Of a stretch of DNA of 64,000 bases, positions 19,919 through 32,097 are shown in pieces; within the stretch, counting starts at the first letter, position 1, and every line of letters starts with the position of its first letter. Location of the stretch: the NCBI GenBank assembly GCA_018268465.1, contig JAFDWN010000050.1:1-64000 (forward strand). Reading direction: 5' to 3'. Under the pieces are notes generated by a model, which had not been told where the DNA came from, did not search any database, and saw only the letters and a list, made by a program, of their open reading frames with translations. The DNA comes from Actinomycetota bacterium (GTDB lineage: Bacteria; Actinomycetota; Actinomycetes; Mycobacteriales; Mycobacteriaceae). Position numbers and translations under genes: made by a program.

Positions 19919-21412
19919 TCAGCGCTTGGCGCGCTGACGGATACGGGTCGTGAGTTCCTTGACGTGATCGAAGACCTCGCGCCGCTCCGCCATCTCCCCG
20001 CGGATCTTCTTCTCCGCGTACATGACGGTCGTGTGGTCACGGCCGAACGCCTGCCCGATCTTGGGCAGTGACAGATCGGTGAGCTCGCGACACAGATACA
20101 TCGCGATCTGCCGGGACTGCGCCAGCGCGCGGGTCTTACCCGGTCCGCGCAGTTCCTCCACCGTCGTCTCGAAGTACTCGGCAGTCGCCGCCATGATCGC
20201 CGCGGTGCTGATCTGCATCGTGGACGCGTCCGAGATGAGATCGCGCAGCACGATCTCGGCCAGGGATTTGTCGATGGCCGTCTTGTTCAGTGAGGCGAAG
20301 GCGGTGACACGGATCAGTGCACCCTCGAGCTCACGGATATTACGTTCGATGCTGCTGGCGATGAGTTCCAGCACGTCGCCGGGTACGTCTAGGCGGTCCA
20401 TCTGCGCCTTCTTGCGCAGAATCGCGATCCGCGTCTCCAACTCGGGCGGTTGGACGTCGGTGATCAGACCCCACTCGAAACGGGTTCGCAGCCGGTCCTC
20501 GAGGGTGGCCAGCTGCTTGGGCGGCCGGTCGGAGGAGATGACGATCTGCTTGTTGGCGTTATGCAGGGTGTTGAAGGTGTGGAAGAACTCTTCCTGGATA
20601 CCTTCCTTGCCCTCGATGAACTGAATGTCGTCGACGAGCAGCACGTCGATGTCGCGATAACTGCGTTTGAACGATGCCTTGCGGTCGTCGCGCAGCGAGT
20701 TGATGAAATCGTTGGTGAACTCTTCGGTCGAGACGTACTTCACCCGCATCCCCGGGAAGAGGCGTTGTGCATAGTTGCCCGCCGCATGCAGCAGGTGGGT
20801 CTTGCCGAGCCCGGATTCACCCCAGATGAACAGGGGGTTGTATGCGCGGGCGGGAGCTTCAGCAATCGCCAGCGTCGCGGCGTGAGCGAACCGGTTCGAT
20901 GCGCCGATGACGAAGGTGTCGAAGGTGTACCGACGGTTGAGGTTGACCGCGTTCGCTTCGCTGACCGCGGTGTCCCTGGGCCGGGCACTGAAGTAGCTGG
21001 GCCAACTCTCCTCCGCGCTTACGCGGGCCGCGCGATCGTCGTCGACCTCGTCGGGGTCCGAAGGGGCGGGCGTGGTGTCGGGTGCCGGGCCGTCGTCGCC
21101 GTTCTGCGACGGGGTGGCGATCCGGACCCCGAGTTCCACCCGCTGGCCAAGGTGGCGGCTCAGCGCGGTGACGATGGGTTCGCGCAGGTGGCGTTCGATC
21201 TCGTTCTGTACGAACGGCGTCGGCACCGACAGCAGGGCAAACCCTTCGGTGATGACAAGAGGTTGAACGAGTTTGAGCCAGGCGCGTTGCTGCGGAGTGA
21301 GCGAGGGAAGGGTGTCGCCGTTGGTGAGTCCGGTCGGCTCGATGTCGCCATTGAGTTCAGCAACGACGGTGTTCCAGACGGCGACGAAGGGGGGATCGGG
21401 GTCTGCAGTCAA
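19919..21412 (-). CDS. dnaA: Chromosomal replication initiator DnaA
   Basis: A 497-residue AAA+ protein. Domain I is residues 1-90, followed by an acidic linker, domain II ([18 protein letters not shown]). Domain III has the [17 protein letters not shown] start, Walker [16 protein letters not shown], Walker [15 protein letters not shown] and the sensor motifs. Domain IV has the DNA-binding signature [14 protein letters not shown]. The start is TTG 21412 ([17 protein letters not shown]) with GAGGGGG eleven bases upstream. ATP-bound DnaA melts oriC and also autoregulates. A cluster of DnaA-box-like sites lies 55-90 bases upstream of the start. Confidence 0.96.
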   Translation of the reverse strand: MTADPDPPFVAVWNTVVAELNGDIEPTGLTNGDTLPSLTPQQRAWLKLVQPLVITEGFALLSVPTPFVQNEIERHLREPIVTALSRHLGQRVELGVRIATPSQNGDDGPAPDTTPAPSDPDEVDDDRAARVSAEESWPSYFSARPRDTAVSEANAVNLNRRYTFDTFVIGASNRFAHAATLAIAEAPARAYNPLFIWGESGLGKTHLLHAAGNYAQRLFPGMRVKYVSTEEFTNDFINSLRDDRKASFKRSYRDIDVLLVDDIQFIEGKEGIQEEFFHTFNTLHNANKQIVISSDRPPKQLATLEDRLRTRFEWGLITDVQPPELETRIAILRKKAQMDRLDVPGDVLELIASSIERNIRELEGALIRVTAFASLNKTAIDKSLAEIVLRDLISDASTMQISTAAIMAATAEYFETTVEELRGPGKTRALAQSRQIAMYLCRELTDLSLPKIGQAFGRDHTTVMYAEKKIRGEMAERREVFDHVKELTTRIRQRAKR

Positions 21413-21466
21413 AGACGCTTACCCCCTCGCGGTCTACCCAAAGACGACCAAATGAACGAAGACGAT

Positions 21467-21499
21467 CTGTCCACATAGTTATCCACAGTCTGTGGATGG
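21467..21499. promoter_or_regulatory. DnaA-box cluster upstream of dnaA
   Basis: CTGTCCACA at 21467-21475, TTATCCACA (E. coli consensus) at 21479-21487 and an inverted box at 21491-21499. The last two form a perfect dyad, ATCCACAG-T-CTGTGGAT, at 21481-21497. It is probably an autoregulatory or titration site, or an accessory part of the origin. Confidence 0.7.
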
Positions 21500-21772
21500 A
21501 GACAGTTCGCCGTCGTTCGGTTGCTTACCGGCGAAGACACCGGCTGCCGTGGCTCGTCACAGGCTAGTTGTAGTCTGTGGGCTCGCGGCGAAGTGGTGTC
21601 CTCGCTTGGTTGTCCGTCGCCGTTCCTCTCTGAAACGGCATTGCCAGAAGCTAACAGTTTTCTCTCAATGTGCCAACCGTTCTGCAACATTCGCGGTTGG
21701 TTGCTTGCGAACGTGGCGAAGTGCGGTGACACTGCCCCGCCTGACGGCCATCTGCCGGTGGCGGGACGGCGT

Positions 21773-21801
21773 TTGACCCAGCGAAATCTCGTCAGTACCC
21801 T
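21773..21801 (+). promoter_or_regulatory. SigA-type promoter for rpmH operon
   Basis: TTGACC at 21773-21778, a 17-base spacer and TACCCT at 21796-21801. The transcript would start near 21808, with a leader of about 155 bases before rpmH. Confidence 0.6.
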
Positions 21802-21964
21802 CGAACAGTCGCCCGCACGTGGCGATACGGCAGCGACCCGGGGCTCCCGGAGAGCGCGCCGGCTAGCACGTTAGACGGACGAGCTTACCAACGGCGACCA
21901 CGTCCCGACCGACACCGATGAGTGAGCGGGTCGAGGTGGCCACACGCAACGAGGAGATACAGCC

Positions 21965-22108
21965 GTGGCCAAGGGCAAACGGACCTTCCAGCCCAACAAC
22001 CGGCGTCGTGCACGGGTCCACGGGTTCCGGCTGCGGATGCGGACCCGTGCGGGCCGCGCGATCGTGTCCAACCGGCGCAGCAAGGGCCGTCGTTCGCTCA
22101 CTGCGTGA
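21965..22108 (+). CDS. rpmH: Ribosomal protein bL34
   Basis: A 47-residue, strongly basic protein. GTG 21965 is preceded by GAGGAG at 21951-21956. It reads [20 protein letters not shown] and ends with [13 protein letters not shown], the standard bL34 pattern. It belongs to the large ribosomal subunit. It opens the run rpmH-rnpA-yidD-yidC-khpB-rsmG-parA-parB and is divergent from dnaA, the ancestral arrangement. Confidence 0.97.
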   Translation: MAKGKRTFQPNNRRRARVHGFRLRMRTRAGRAIVSNRRSKGRRSLTA

Positions 22109-22129
22109 TCGGACGCAGGATCTGACGCG

Positions 22130-22486
22130 GTGCTTCCGGCGCGATACCGGATGACGCGATCGGCGGAGTTCACAGCAACGGTCAGCCGTGGCGTTCGCGC
22201 GGCGCAGCCCGACCTTGTGGTGCATGCTGCGCGGTCCGCGGATCCGGGTGGACCACGGGTGGGCCTGGTCGTGGCCAAGTCGGTGGGCAATGCCGTCGAA
22301 CGTCATCGGGTGGCGCGGCGACTGCGCCACATCGCCCGCGGTCTGTTACCTGAGCTGGACCCGGGTGACCGGCTGGTGATTCGGGCTCTGCCGGGTAGCC
22401 GCATTGCCGGGTCGGCAAGTTTGGAACGGCAAGTGCGGCAAGGCCTCAAACGAGTGCGCGAACGCGCCGGAGCGACATGGCGATGA
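22130..22486 (+). CDS. rnpA: Ribonuclease P protein component
   Basis: A 118-residue basic protein. GTG 22130 ([21 protein letters not shown]) lies 21 bases after rpmH. The RNP motif is conserved in [26 protein letters not shown], split here over residues about 45-70. RnpA binds the RNase P RNA and aids 5' maturation of tRNAs. Its end overlaps the start of yidD by about ten bases. The catalytic RNA gene is not in this window. Confidence 0.95.
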   Translation: MLPARYRMTRSAEFTATVSRGVRAAQPDLVVHAARSADPGGPRVGLVVAKSVGNAVERHRVARRLRHIARGLLPELDPGDRLVIRALPGSRIAGSASLERQVRQGLKRVRERAGATWR

Positions 22487-22797
22487 GCTCGGTGCGACGC
22501 GTCGGTGGTGCCGCAGCGCGCGGCATGATCTATCTGATCCAGCTCTACCGCCACACCATTTCCCCGCTACGGCTACCGACATGCCGGTTCATGCCCACCT
22601 GCAGCCAGTACGCCGTGGACGCCTTGACCGAGTACGGAGTCGTCCGCGGGTCCTGGCTGACCGCGGTGCGGCTGCTGAAGTGCGGTCCGTGGCATCCGGG
22701 AGGATGGGACCCGATACCCGAGCGCGCGCACCCGGTGTGCGGCGCATGTGAAGAGCCCGAAGCCCCAGACCCTGTCAGGAGCGATTCGCTTGTTTAA
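22477..22797 (+). CDS. yidD: Membrane protein insertion efficiency factor YidD
   Basis: A 106-residue protein. It shows the YidD pattern [13 protein letters not shown], then [40 protein letters not shown], with three conserved Cys. The start may be ATG 22477 or ATG 22483; the latter is MSSVRRVGG. YidD lies at the inner face of the membrane and helps YidC-dependent insertion. It overlaps rnpA at its start and the preferred yidC start at its end, so the three are translationally linked. Confidence 0.92.
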   Translation: MAMSSVRRVGGAAARGMIYLIQLYRHTISPLRLPTCRFMPTCSQYAVDALTEYGVVRGSWLTAVRLLKCGPWHPGGWDPIPERAHPVCGACEEPEAPDPVRSDSLV

Positions 22798-23890
22798 CTG
22801 GTTCAGCCTCGACATCATCTATTACCCCGTCTCGGCGATCATGTGGGTCTGGTACAAGGCGTTCTCCTTCGTGCTGGGACCGACGAACTTCTTCGCCTGG
22901 GCACTGTCGGTGATGTTCCTCGTGTTCACCCTGCGCGCGATTCTCTACAAGCCGTTCGTGAAGCAGATCCGCACGACGCGCCAGATGCAGGAACTGCAGC
23001 CGCAGATCAAGGCACTGCAGAAGAAATACGGCAAGGATCGCCAGCGGATGGCGCTGGAAATGCAGAAGCTGCAGAAGGAACACGGCTTCAACCCGATCCT
23101 GGGCTGTCTGCCGATGCTGGCCCAAATCCCGGTCTTCCTGGGGCTCTACCACGTGCTGATGTCCTTCAACCGTACGATGACCGGCATCGGTCGCCTGGGG
23201 CTGTCCGTCGAGGAGAACCGCCTTCTCGGCAACTATGTGTTCAGCGCGACCGACGTGCAGCACTTCCTGGACGCCAACCTGTTCGGAGCGCCGCTCGGCG
23301 CCACGATGATCCAGCAGAACGGCCTGGACGCCTTCACGGAGTTCAACCGCGTAGCGGTGATCATCGTGGGTGTCCCGATCATGCTGTTGGCCGGTGTCGC
23401 GACACACTTCAACAGCCGTGCATCGGTAGCCCGCCAGAGTGTGGAGGCGGCGGCCAATCCGCAGACGGCGATGATGAACAAGCTGGCGCTCTACGTCTTC
23501 CCGCTGGGCGTCGTGGTGGGTGGTCCGTTCCTGCCGCTGGCGGTGATCCTGTATTGGTTCGCCAACAACATCTGGACCTACGGACAGCAGCACTACGTGT
23601 TCAACAAGATCGAAAAGGAAGAAGAAGCCAAGAAGGCGGAAGCCCTCGAACGCCGCTCGGCGAATGCGCCGGCGCCGGGTGCGAAACCGAACAAGTCGCG
23701 TAAGGCGGCGAGCATCGACGGTGAGGTCGTCGACAGCGTGGCTGAGACTCCCGAGGAGAGCAGCAAGCGTCTGGAGTCCAGGGAGATCTCTGATCGGACC
23801 GACACGACCGGCGGAACACCAGAGGATCGCACGGGTCCGTCATCGCGAACGCCACGACCCGGCGCGCGACCCAAGAAGCGTAAGCGTTGA
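22790..23890 (+). CDS. yidC: Membrane protein insertase YidC
   Basis: A 366-residue Oxa1-family insertase. TTG 22790 ([20 protein letters not shown]) is chosen: AGGAG lies eight bases upstream, it matches known mycobacterial N-termini, and it gives the usual length. GTG 22748 would add 14 residues. Visible are the first helix, the [20 protein letters not shown] helix with the substrate-groove Arg, the coiled coil [20 protein letters not shown], three further membrane segments, and a basic C-terminal tail ([11 protein letters not shown]). It inserts membrane proteins alone or with SecYEG. The start overlaps the yidD end by eight bases. Confidence 0.95.
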   Translation: MFNWFSLDIIYYPVSAIMWVWYKAFSFVLGPTNFFAWALSVMFLVFTLRAILYKPFVKQIRTTRQMQELQPQIKALQKKYGKDRQRMALEMQKLQKEHGFNPILGCLPMLAQIPVFLGLYHVLMSFNRTMTGIGRLGLSVEENRLLGNYVFSATDVQHFLDANLFGAPLGATMIQQNGLDAFTEFNRVAVIIVGVPIMLLAGVATHFNSRASVARQSVEAAANPQTAMMNKLALYVFPLGVVVGGPFLPLAVILYWFANNIWTYGQQHYVFNKIEKEEEAKKAEALERRSANAPAPGAKPNKSRKAASIDGEVVDSVAETPEESSKRLESREISDRTDTTGGTPEDRTGPSSRTPRPGARPKKRKR

Positions 23891-23922
23891 CCCAGTTCTC
23901 GACTGGTGAGGAGAGAGGACCT

Positions 23923-26257
<2,335 letters not shown>

Positions 26258-26262
<5 letters not shown>

Positions 26263-26335
26263 GCGCTTGTGCGAAGAGCGGAGTGGTGCGATGAGCGCTT
26301 GCGCGAAGAGCGGAGTGGCCCGATGAGCGCTTGCG
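26258..26335 (+). repeat. Tandem short repeat between parA and parB
   Basis: Copies start at 26258 and 26290 (29 bases each, GATGAGCGCTTG then YGCGAAGAGCGGAGTGG), and a truncated one starts at 26322. The period is 32 bases. The same 22-base core occurs inverted at 32130-32151 in sigM. Confidence 0.85.
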
Positions 26336-26393
26336 GGGCCGGGCAGACGGGCAACGGAACGGCGACGACCGAACACGGGAAGAGGAGGCATCC

Positions 26394-27449
26394 ATGAGCC
26401 AGCCGGCACGGAAGCGCAGCGGCCTGGGCCGCGGTCTGGCGGCGTTGATCCCGACCGGACCGATGGACGGGGGACCGGCGACAACGGGCCCGCGGATCAG
26501 CGATGCCGCTGCCGACGTGTTGCTCGGTGGGCCCGTCGCGACACAGGTCCTCGATCCCGTCGATGACGTTGCGCCGGGGGACGCTGCGACTGCCGCGCAG
26601 ATCGCGGAGGTCGGTGCGACCTACCGCGAGATCGACCCCGCCGCGATCGAACCGAATCCGCGCCAGCCCCGACAGGTGTTCGACGAGGAGTCGCTGGCCG
26701 AGCTGGTGCACTCGATCCGTGAGTTCGGTCTGATGCAGCCCATCGTCGTCCGCAGTGTCGAAACCCCGGCCGGCGACCCAGCGGTCAACGGGCACGGCCC
26801 GCGCTACCAGATCGTGATGGGGGAGCGGAGGTGGCGGGCCGCGCAGGAAGCGGGTCTGGCCACCATCCCGGCGATCGTGCGCGAGACCGGCGACGACAAC
26901 ATGTTGCGCGACGCCCTGCTGGAGAACATTCACCGGGTGCAGCTCAACCCTCTCGAAGAAGCCTCCGCATACCAGCAGCTGCTCGACGAGTTCGGCGTCA
27001 CCCACGACGAGTTGGCCTCGCGGATCGGGCGGTCGCGTCCGCTCATCACGAATATGATCCGGCTGCTGCGCCTGCCGATCGCGGTGCAGCGCAGGGTCGC
27101 CGCCGGTGTCCTTTCGGCGGGGCATGCACGCGCGCTGCTGGCTCTGGAGGGTGGCCCCGAGCGGCAGGAGGAGCTGGCCGCTCGGATCGTCGCCGAGGGA
27201 TGGTCGGTCCGGGCGACCGAGGAGGCCGTCACGCTGGCCAACCGTTCCGATGCCACTACACCGCCCGCGCCGCGGCGTAAGCCGATCCAGATGCCAGGTC
27301 TACAGGATGTGGCCGAACGCCTCTCGACGGCATTCGATACCCGGGTTACGGTCAGTCTGGGTAAGCGCAAGGGCAAGATCGTGGTCGAGTTCGGCTCGGT
27401 GGACGATCTGCAGCGAATTGTGGACCTGATGAGCGCTGCGGACGCCTGA
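26394..27449 (+). CDS. parB: Chromosome partitioning protein ParB
   Basis: A 351-residue protein starting at ATG 26394, with GAGGAGG eight bases upstream ([20 protein letters not shown], the ParA-activating N-terminal motif). The CTP-binding ParB/Srx domain has [19 protein letters not shown] and [12 protein letters not shown]. The helix-turn-helix region includes [20 protein letters not shown]. The C-terminal dimerisation domain ends [14 protein letters not shown]. ParB clamps slide from parS and condense the origin region. It follows parA across the tandem repeat and is probably co-transcribed. Confidence 0.96.
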   Translation: MSQPARKRSGLGRGLAALIPTGPMDGGPATTGPRISDAAADVLLGGPVATQVLDPVDDVAPGDAATAAQIAEVGATYREIDPAAIEPNPRQPRQVFDEESLAELVHSIREFGLMQPIVVRSVETPAGDPAVNGHGPRYQIVMGERRWRAAQEAGLATIPAIVRETGDDNMLRDALLENIHRVQLNPLEEASAYQQLLDEFGVTHDELASRIGRSRPLITNMIRLLRLPIAVQRRVAAGVLSAGHARALLALEGGPERQEELAARIVAEGWSVRATEEAVTLANRSDATTPPAPRRKPIQMPGLQDVAERLSTAFDTRVTVSLGKRKGKIVVEFGSVDDLQRIVDLMSAADA

Positions 27450-27677
27450 CCTACCACCCGCGGGAATTACGTCACTGTGACACATCGTGGGCGAACACGA
27501 TCGGCCGTCGCCGGCGCGTGAAAGAAAAGTGATGTCTAGCAACGTGTTTGACCAATCGAAGCGGTCGCGATGATTCACCGCGGGCACAGTGGGCCGCTAT
27601 CGGCCCGCTCTCCTATCCTGGAAGGGCAACCGTGCCAGCCGCAGCCCGCCGATGCCGGATAGAACCAGGGGAAATTA

Positions 27678-28457
27678 GTGTCAGCACGAATCACACCCCT
27701 TCGTCTCGAGGCGTTCGAACAACTTCCCAAGCACGCCCGCCGCTGTGTGTTCTGGGAAGTCGACCCGGCCACACTGCGCGGGGACGACCACCTGACGGAT
27801 CCGGAGTTCGAGAAGGAAGCCTGGCTGTCGATGGTCATGCTCGAGTGGGGTTCGTGCGGGCAGCTCGCCGTGCACTGTCCCGAGCCCGGCCTCGGCAACC
27901 CCGATGAACCTCTGCGCCGCTCCGGGTCGGGCGACGAACCCTGTCTCGGCTACGCCTTCTACGCGCCGCCCGGCGCGGTACCGCGGGCGCAACTGTTCCC
28001 GTCCGGTCCCGTCAGCGCGGACGCCGTGCTACTGACCTCCGTCGGGGTCGAGACGGGGGAGGGGTGCGACGGTCTACCTGCCAGCCTCCTGGCGTCCGTC
28101 GTCGCTGATCTGGTCCGTCGTGGGGTGCGCGCCCTCGAAGCGTTCGGACATACCGCCGACGTGGCGGGAATGCTGGCCGCCGACGAGGTGCCTGCGGAGC
28201 TGCGGTCGGTGGTCGAGGTACTCGGTGATTGTTCGGTGGAGCAGTGCACCATCGGAGCGGACTTCCTCGAGGGCGTCGGCTTTACCGTGGTGACACCGCA
28301 TCGGTACTTCCCCCGGCTGCGTCTGGAACTGGAAGAAGGTCTGGGTTGGAAGGCGGGAGTCGAGGCGGCGCTGGAGCGGTTGCTGGAAAGCGCGCAGCTG
28401 CAACAACCTGTCGGTGCCGGTGCGAGCCCCTGTCTCGTAAGCTCCCGCCGAATGTGA
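27678..28457 (+). CDS. Conserved actinobacterial protein (Rv3916c homologue), GNAT-like
   Basis: A 259-residue soluble protein. GTG 27678 is preceded by AGGGGA. It starts ITPLRLEAFEQLPKHARRCV and contains CVFWEVDP, GYAFYAPPGAVPRAQLFPSG and a C-terminal CTIGADFLEGVGFTVV, which resembles the last strand-helix of GNAT acetyltransferases. I recall the M. tuberculosis homologue in this position as a hypothetical, possibly acetyltransferase, protein. No substrate can be named. It lies after parB and converges on cwlM. Confidence 0.75.
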   Translation: MSARITPLRLEAFEQLPKHARRCVFWEVDPATLRGDDHLTDPEFEKEAWLSMVMLEWGSCGQLAVHCPEPGLGNPDEPLRRSGSGDEPCLGYAFYAPPGAVPRAQLFPSGPVSADAVLLTSVGVETGEGCDGLPASLLASVVADLVRRGVRALEAFGHTADVAGMLAADEVPAELRSVVEVLGDCSVEQCTIGADFLEGVGFTVVTPHRYFPRLRLELEEGLGWKAGVEAALERLLESAQLQQPVGAGASPCLVSSRRM

Positions 28458-28583
28458 AGTGGCTGCGAGGATTTCGCGGCAGTCGCGCAGACGATGCACA
28501 CCCGGCGAGGACGGAGCATTACGGGCGACATCGCGCGTGGGAGCGGGCGCGCCGAAAACGGTTACCGGCACTGGCCAGTCAGG

Positions 28584-29780
28584 TCAGCTGGAGCTGAGCC
28601 GACCAGCCTGTTCGACGGACAGTTCGTGAGCAAGTAGCTCTGCGAACGTGAATGTGCCTGTGGGGCGGTCGTTCTTGCCGAGTAGGTAGAGCCGCTTCAC
28701 CGCGGCCAGAATGCCTTCGGCGAGGGAATCGCGCGTCTGGGTGGATACCAGCAGCGACCGATCGTGCGGATTGGTGATGTAGCCGGCGTCGACCTGAACC
28801 GAAGGCATCCGGGTGAGCCGCAACAGGTCCCACGTCCTGCCGTGTGTGCGGCAGTCACGCAACCCGGTGCGGGCCACCACTTCTCGCTGGATGAAGTCGG
28901 CGAGATTGCGACCGATGGTCGACACCGATCCGTGGGAATTGCCGAAGTGGAAGGACGCCACGCCGTTCGCCGACGGGCTGGCCTGGGTGGCGCACCGGAG
29001 GCTGATCATCAGATCGGCGCCGACGGTGTTGGCCGTCGCTGCGCGTTCGGCATCCGACGGGCTGCGGTTGGCGGGCCGGGAAAGGAATGTCTCCATCCCG
29101 ATGGCCGTCATCCGGCCTTCCAGCCGGGTTGCCAAGTCCCAGAGGATGTCCGCCTCGCTGAGCGGGCCCGCGGGACCGTGCATGATCAGACCGTGGTCAT
29201 CACCGCCGCGGCCCGGATCGATGATGACGCGCTTACCGGAAAGGCGCGGGCCCGAACTGCGCACCAGCTCCTCTTCGCGGATCGCGTGGGGCGAACCGCC
29301 GGTGACCCGTGATCCGAGAAAGTACAAGGAGCGCAGTGTTTCCGGGCCGCAGATGCCATCGGCGTCGAGCCCGTACTCACGCTGGTAGGACATCAGCGCG
29401 TTGTGGGTCTGCAATCCGAAGTGACCGTCGACCAACCCGGTGTAGAAGCCGAGGTCCTGCAAGCGCGCCTGCAAGGTGGCGACGTCGTCGCCGTACATCG
29501 GGGCGCCGAACTGATGATTCAGCGTGCGAGCGCCGAGTCGGTAAGAGGCTTCTTTGAGCGCTCGGTAGGTGGCGTCGCCGACGATGCCGTCGACCAGCAG
29601 GCCGCGGTGTTGCTGGAATGCCCGTACCGCATGGTCGAGTTCGTCGTCGAACATATCCAGCGCGATGTGCCTACCGGTGGTGAGGTCCTCGTCGGGTCCG
29701 TCGAGCAGGCCGAGCGCGGCAAGAGCTGCGCGAATCTCGGTAACCGCACCCCCGCGGTCGCCGCGGCGCAGACTCGACAT
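28584..29780 (-). CDS. cwlM: CwlM, amidase-like regulator of peptidoglycan synthesis
   Basis: A 398-residue protein without a signal peptide. Two peptidoglycan-binding repeats (about residues 10-78 and 95-152, with DELDHAVRAFQQHRGLLVDG and DGHFGLQTHNALMSYQREYG) precede an Amidase_3 domain from RVIIDPGRGGDDHG. In active amidases that motif reads DPGHGG with a zinc-binding His; here Arg191 takes its place, which fits the known role of CwlM as a cytoplasmic activator of MurA controlled by PknB phosphorylation rather than a hydrolase. The C-terminal tail (KNDRPTGTFTFAEL) contains Thr residues where the M. tuberculosis protein is phosphorylated. It lies downstream of trxC on the same strand. Confidence 0.93.
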   Translation of the reverse strand: MSSLRRGDRGGAVTEIRAALAALGLLDGPDEDLTTGRHIALDMFDDELDHAVRAFQQHRGLLVDGIVGDATYRALKEASYRLGARTLNHQFGAPMYGDDVATLQARLQDLGFYTGLVDGHFGLQTHNALMSYQREYGLDADGICGPETLRSLYFLGSRVTGGSPHAIREEELVRSSGPRLSGKRVIIDPGRGGDDHGLIMHGPAGPLSEADILWDLATRLEGRMTAIGMETFLSRPANRSPSDAERAATANTVGADLMISLRCATQASPSANGVASFHFGNSHGSVSTIGRNLADFIQREVVARTGLRDCRTHGRTWDLLRLTRMPSVQVDAGYITNPHDRSLLVSTQTRDSLAEGILAAVKRLYLLGKNDRPTGTFTFAELLAHELSVEQAGRLSSS

Positions 29781-29932
29781 ACGGGTCCCTCCAGGCTGAC
29801 CGTCAAAAACTCATGCCGGCATTCACGACAGTCACGAATGCAGGACACGCTGAGCAGCATTCTCGCAGACGCCGCCCCGATTCGGGAAAACGGCAGGCCC
29901 GGTGACGGCGCCCGCGTCGGCCGGGACGGGCG

Positions 29933-30265
29933 TCAGACGTGCTCGGCGAGTTCGCGCAGGAGGGCTGCTTTTCCCTTGGCTCCGACGATCCGCTTCACCG
30001 GGGCGCCGTCCTTGAACAGGATCATGGTGGGGATCGATACGACCTGGAAGTCACGAGCGGTCGAGGGATTCGCGTCGACGTCGAGCTTGGCCACCCTCAG
30101 TGCGCCGGCCTTCTCGGCGGCGATCTCCTCCAGCACGGGCGCAACCATCTTGCACGGCCCGCACCAGGTGGCCCAGAAGTCGACCAACACCGGTGTGCTG
30201 CTGGACAGCACGTCGTCGGAGAACGAATCGTCGGTCACTGCGACGGTGGCGCTGTCCTGGCTCAT
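29933..30265 (-). CDS. trxC: Thioredoxin
   Basis: A 110-residue thioredoxin with the [20 protein letters not shown] active site and the cis-Pro strand [13 protein letters not shown]. It reduces disulfides in cytoplasmic proteins and is itself reduced by TrxB. Its ATG overlaps the trxB stop by four bases, so enzyme and substrate are made together. It corresponds to Rv3914. Confidence 0.97.
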   Translation of the reverse strand: MSQDSATVAVTDDSFSDDVLSSSTPVLVDFWATWCGPCKMVAPVLEEIAAEKAGALRVAKLDVDANPSTARDFQVVSIPTMILFKDGAPVKRIVGAKGKAALLRELAEHV

Positions 30266-31251
30266 CGTTGTGCTCCTATCAGGGCGGTCTTCTCAGCGGT
30301 CGAATCAGTTGTGGTGGAAGCATTTTCGGCCAGCCAGCGCTCCGCGTCGATGGCGGCCGCGCAGCCGCTGCCGGCCGCCGTGATGGCCTGCCGGTAGGTG
30401 TGGTCGACGAGGTCGCCCGCGGCGAACACGCCGTCCAACGACGTCGCGGTGGTGCGTCCGGCGACCTGTACGTAGCCTTCCGGGTCGAGGTCGACCTGGT
30501 CACGCACCAGTTCCGAGCGCGGATCGTGGCCAATAGCCACGAACACACCGGTCACCGCCAGCTCAGACTCCTCACCGGTGACGGTGTTACGCAGCCGGAT
30601 TCCGGTCACCTTCGGGTCACCCTCCACGGACAGCACTTCGGTGTTGGTCACGAACCGGATCTTGTCGTTGTTCTGCGCGCGCTCGAGCATGATGCGTGAC
30701 GCACGGAACTCGTCGCGCCGGTGGATCAGGGTGACGCTGCGGGCGAACCGGGTGAGGAAGGTCGCCTCCTCCATCGCGGAGTCGCCGCCACCCACCACCG
30801 CGATGTCCTGCTCGCGGAAGAAGAAACCGTCACACGTCGCACAGGTACTCACGCCCATCCCCAGCAGCGCGTCCTCACCGGGTACGCCCAGATGCCGGGC
30901 CGCGGCACCCATCGCGAGGATGACCGCGCGCGCCTGGTGGACCTGACCGTCGACCGTGACCGATTTCACCGGCCCGTCCAGCGATACGGCGTCGACGTCT
31001 TCCATGCGGAGGTCCGCACCGAAGCGCAGCGCCTGTTCACGCATCTCGTCCATCAGTTCGGGCCCTGTGATGCCGCCGCGGAAGCCGGGGTAGTTCTCCA
31101 CCTCCGTGGTGGTCATCAGCGCACCGCCGAACTGGGTGCCTTCGAAGACCAGTGGTTTCAGCTGCGCGCGTGCCGCGTACACGGCGGCCGTGTAACCGGC
31201 GGGGCCGGAGCCGATGATGATCACATCATGAACCGGGGCTGTCGTGGTCAT
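30262..31251 (-). CDS. trxB: Thioredoxin reductase
   Basis: A 329-residue FAD enzyme from ATG 31251 ([20 protein letters not shown]). It holds the FAD-binding [17 protein letters not shown], the redox-active CATC in [13 protein letters not shown], the NADPH motif [18 protein letters not shown], and the C-terminal [21 protein letters not shown]. The frame extends 14 codons upstream without similarity. It transfers electrons from NADPH to TrxC, the next gene. SigM, two genes upstream, is one of the regulators in this neighbourhood, but no SigM promoter is evident here. Confidence 0.97.
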   Translation of the reverse strand: MTTTAPVHDVIIIGSGPAGYTAAVYAARAQLKPLVFEGTQFGGALMTTTEVENYPGFRGGITGPELMDEMREQALRFGADLRMEDVDAVSLDGPVKSVTVDGQVHQARAVILAMGAAARHLGVPGEDALLGMGVSTCATCDGFFFREQDIAVVGGGDSAMEEATFLTRFARSVTLIHRRDEFRASRIMLERAQNNDKIRFVTNTEVLSVEGDPKVTGIRLRNTVTGEESELAVTGVFVAIGHDPRSELVRDQVDLDPEGYVQVAGRTTATSLDGVFAAGDLVDHTYRQAITAAGSGCAAAIDAERWLAENASTTTDSTAEKTALIGAQR

Positions 31252-31332
31252 GAGCGCCTTTCTGCCGAATCTCCCAGGCACGGGTACCAACACCAGCCTA
31301 AGGCCGCGTGTTCCCGCTCGTCGGGGGACACA

Positions 31333-32088
31333 TTACGGCCGCGTGACGACGGTGTCGGCCAGCAGTCCGGTGTGAGCCGAGCTACACGTCGGGGCGACGA
31401 CCCGCACGGCCATGGTGCTGGGACGCTCCGACGGCAGCAGTAGCAAGACCCCCGGGGCGCCGCTGCGCAGGTTCAGCGGCCGCGCGCCCAACACCGGCGT
31501 GTCCGCGGCATAGCCGAGACCGGCCAGGCATGACGCGAGGCGAGCCGGGTCGGCCAGCGCGCCGAGGTCGGGGGAGCGGTCGGCCAGCTGGACGATCTCG
31601 GCATCGGAGAGAGGAATCTCACGCACGGGTCGCTCGACGGTGATCTGTTCGGCGGTCAGCCCTGCCGACCTCGTGGGTGCCGGAGACTGGACGAGCATTG
31701 CCGCGCCTACGACGATACCGACGACGGCTGCGGCGGTACCCGCGATCGCCGCCCACAGCCGCGGCCGGCCGGGTCGCGGTCCGCGCACCGCGTGGCTGGC
31801 TTTGGCGGGCGGCGTCACGACGTGATCCGGGGGCTCGGCGGCACGCAGCGCCGTGATCACCCGTGCGGTGACGTCGTCGGGCACCGGCGGCGCCGAACCC
31901 GCATCCGTGCCGAGATGGGCCAGGTCGCGGCGGACGCGGTCGAGTCCGGCGACCATTCGCGCGGCGTCGGGATCGTGGCGGATCCGTTCACGCAGCCGGC
32001 GTGCGGTCGCGTCATCGAGCAGACCCGCCTGCAGATCGGCAAGCAGCTCAGGGGTGATCGCCGCCTCCGGTGACCCGCCCGCGCTCAT
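31333..32088 (-). CDS. rsmA: Membrane anti-sigma factor of SigM (Rv3912 homologue)
   Basis: A 251-residue protein. The cytoplasmic N-terminus (residues 1-90) begins ITPELLADLQAGLLDDATARRL, a zinc-less anti-sigma-like helical domain. A single membrane helix is at about 108-130 (LWAAIAGTAAAVVGIVVGAAML). The extracytoplasmic part ends with Cys pairs (ASCLAGLGYAADTPV and APTCSSAHTG). It starts nine bases after sigM, the standard ECF sigma/anti-sigma arrangement. The gene name rsmA is used for this anti-SigM factor in M. tuberculosis and is unrelated to the rRNA methylase of the same name. Confidence 0.85.
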   Translation of the reverse strand: MSAGGSPEAAITPELLADLQAGLLDDATARRLRERIRHDPDAARMVAGLDRVRRDLAHLGTDAGSAPPVPDDVTARVITALRAAEPPDHVVTPPAKASHAVRGPRPGRPRLWAAIAGTAAAVVGIVVGAAMLVQSPAPTRSAGLTAEQITVERPVREIPLSDAEIVQLADRSPDLGALADPARLASCLAGLGYAADTPVLGARPLNLRSGAPGVLLLLPSERPSTMAVRVVAPTCSSAHTGLLADTVVTRP

Positions 32089-32097
32089 CGCACGACG

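Larger units (their letters stand above)
21413..21964. other. dnaA-rpmH divergent intergenic region
   Basis: A 552-base spacer without a gene. It carries the DnaA-box cluster near dnaA and a clear promoter for the rpmH operon (separate entries). A possible -10 for dnaA (TAGCCT on the minus strand, 21561-21566) lacks an obvious -35. Confidence 0.75.
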
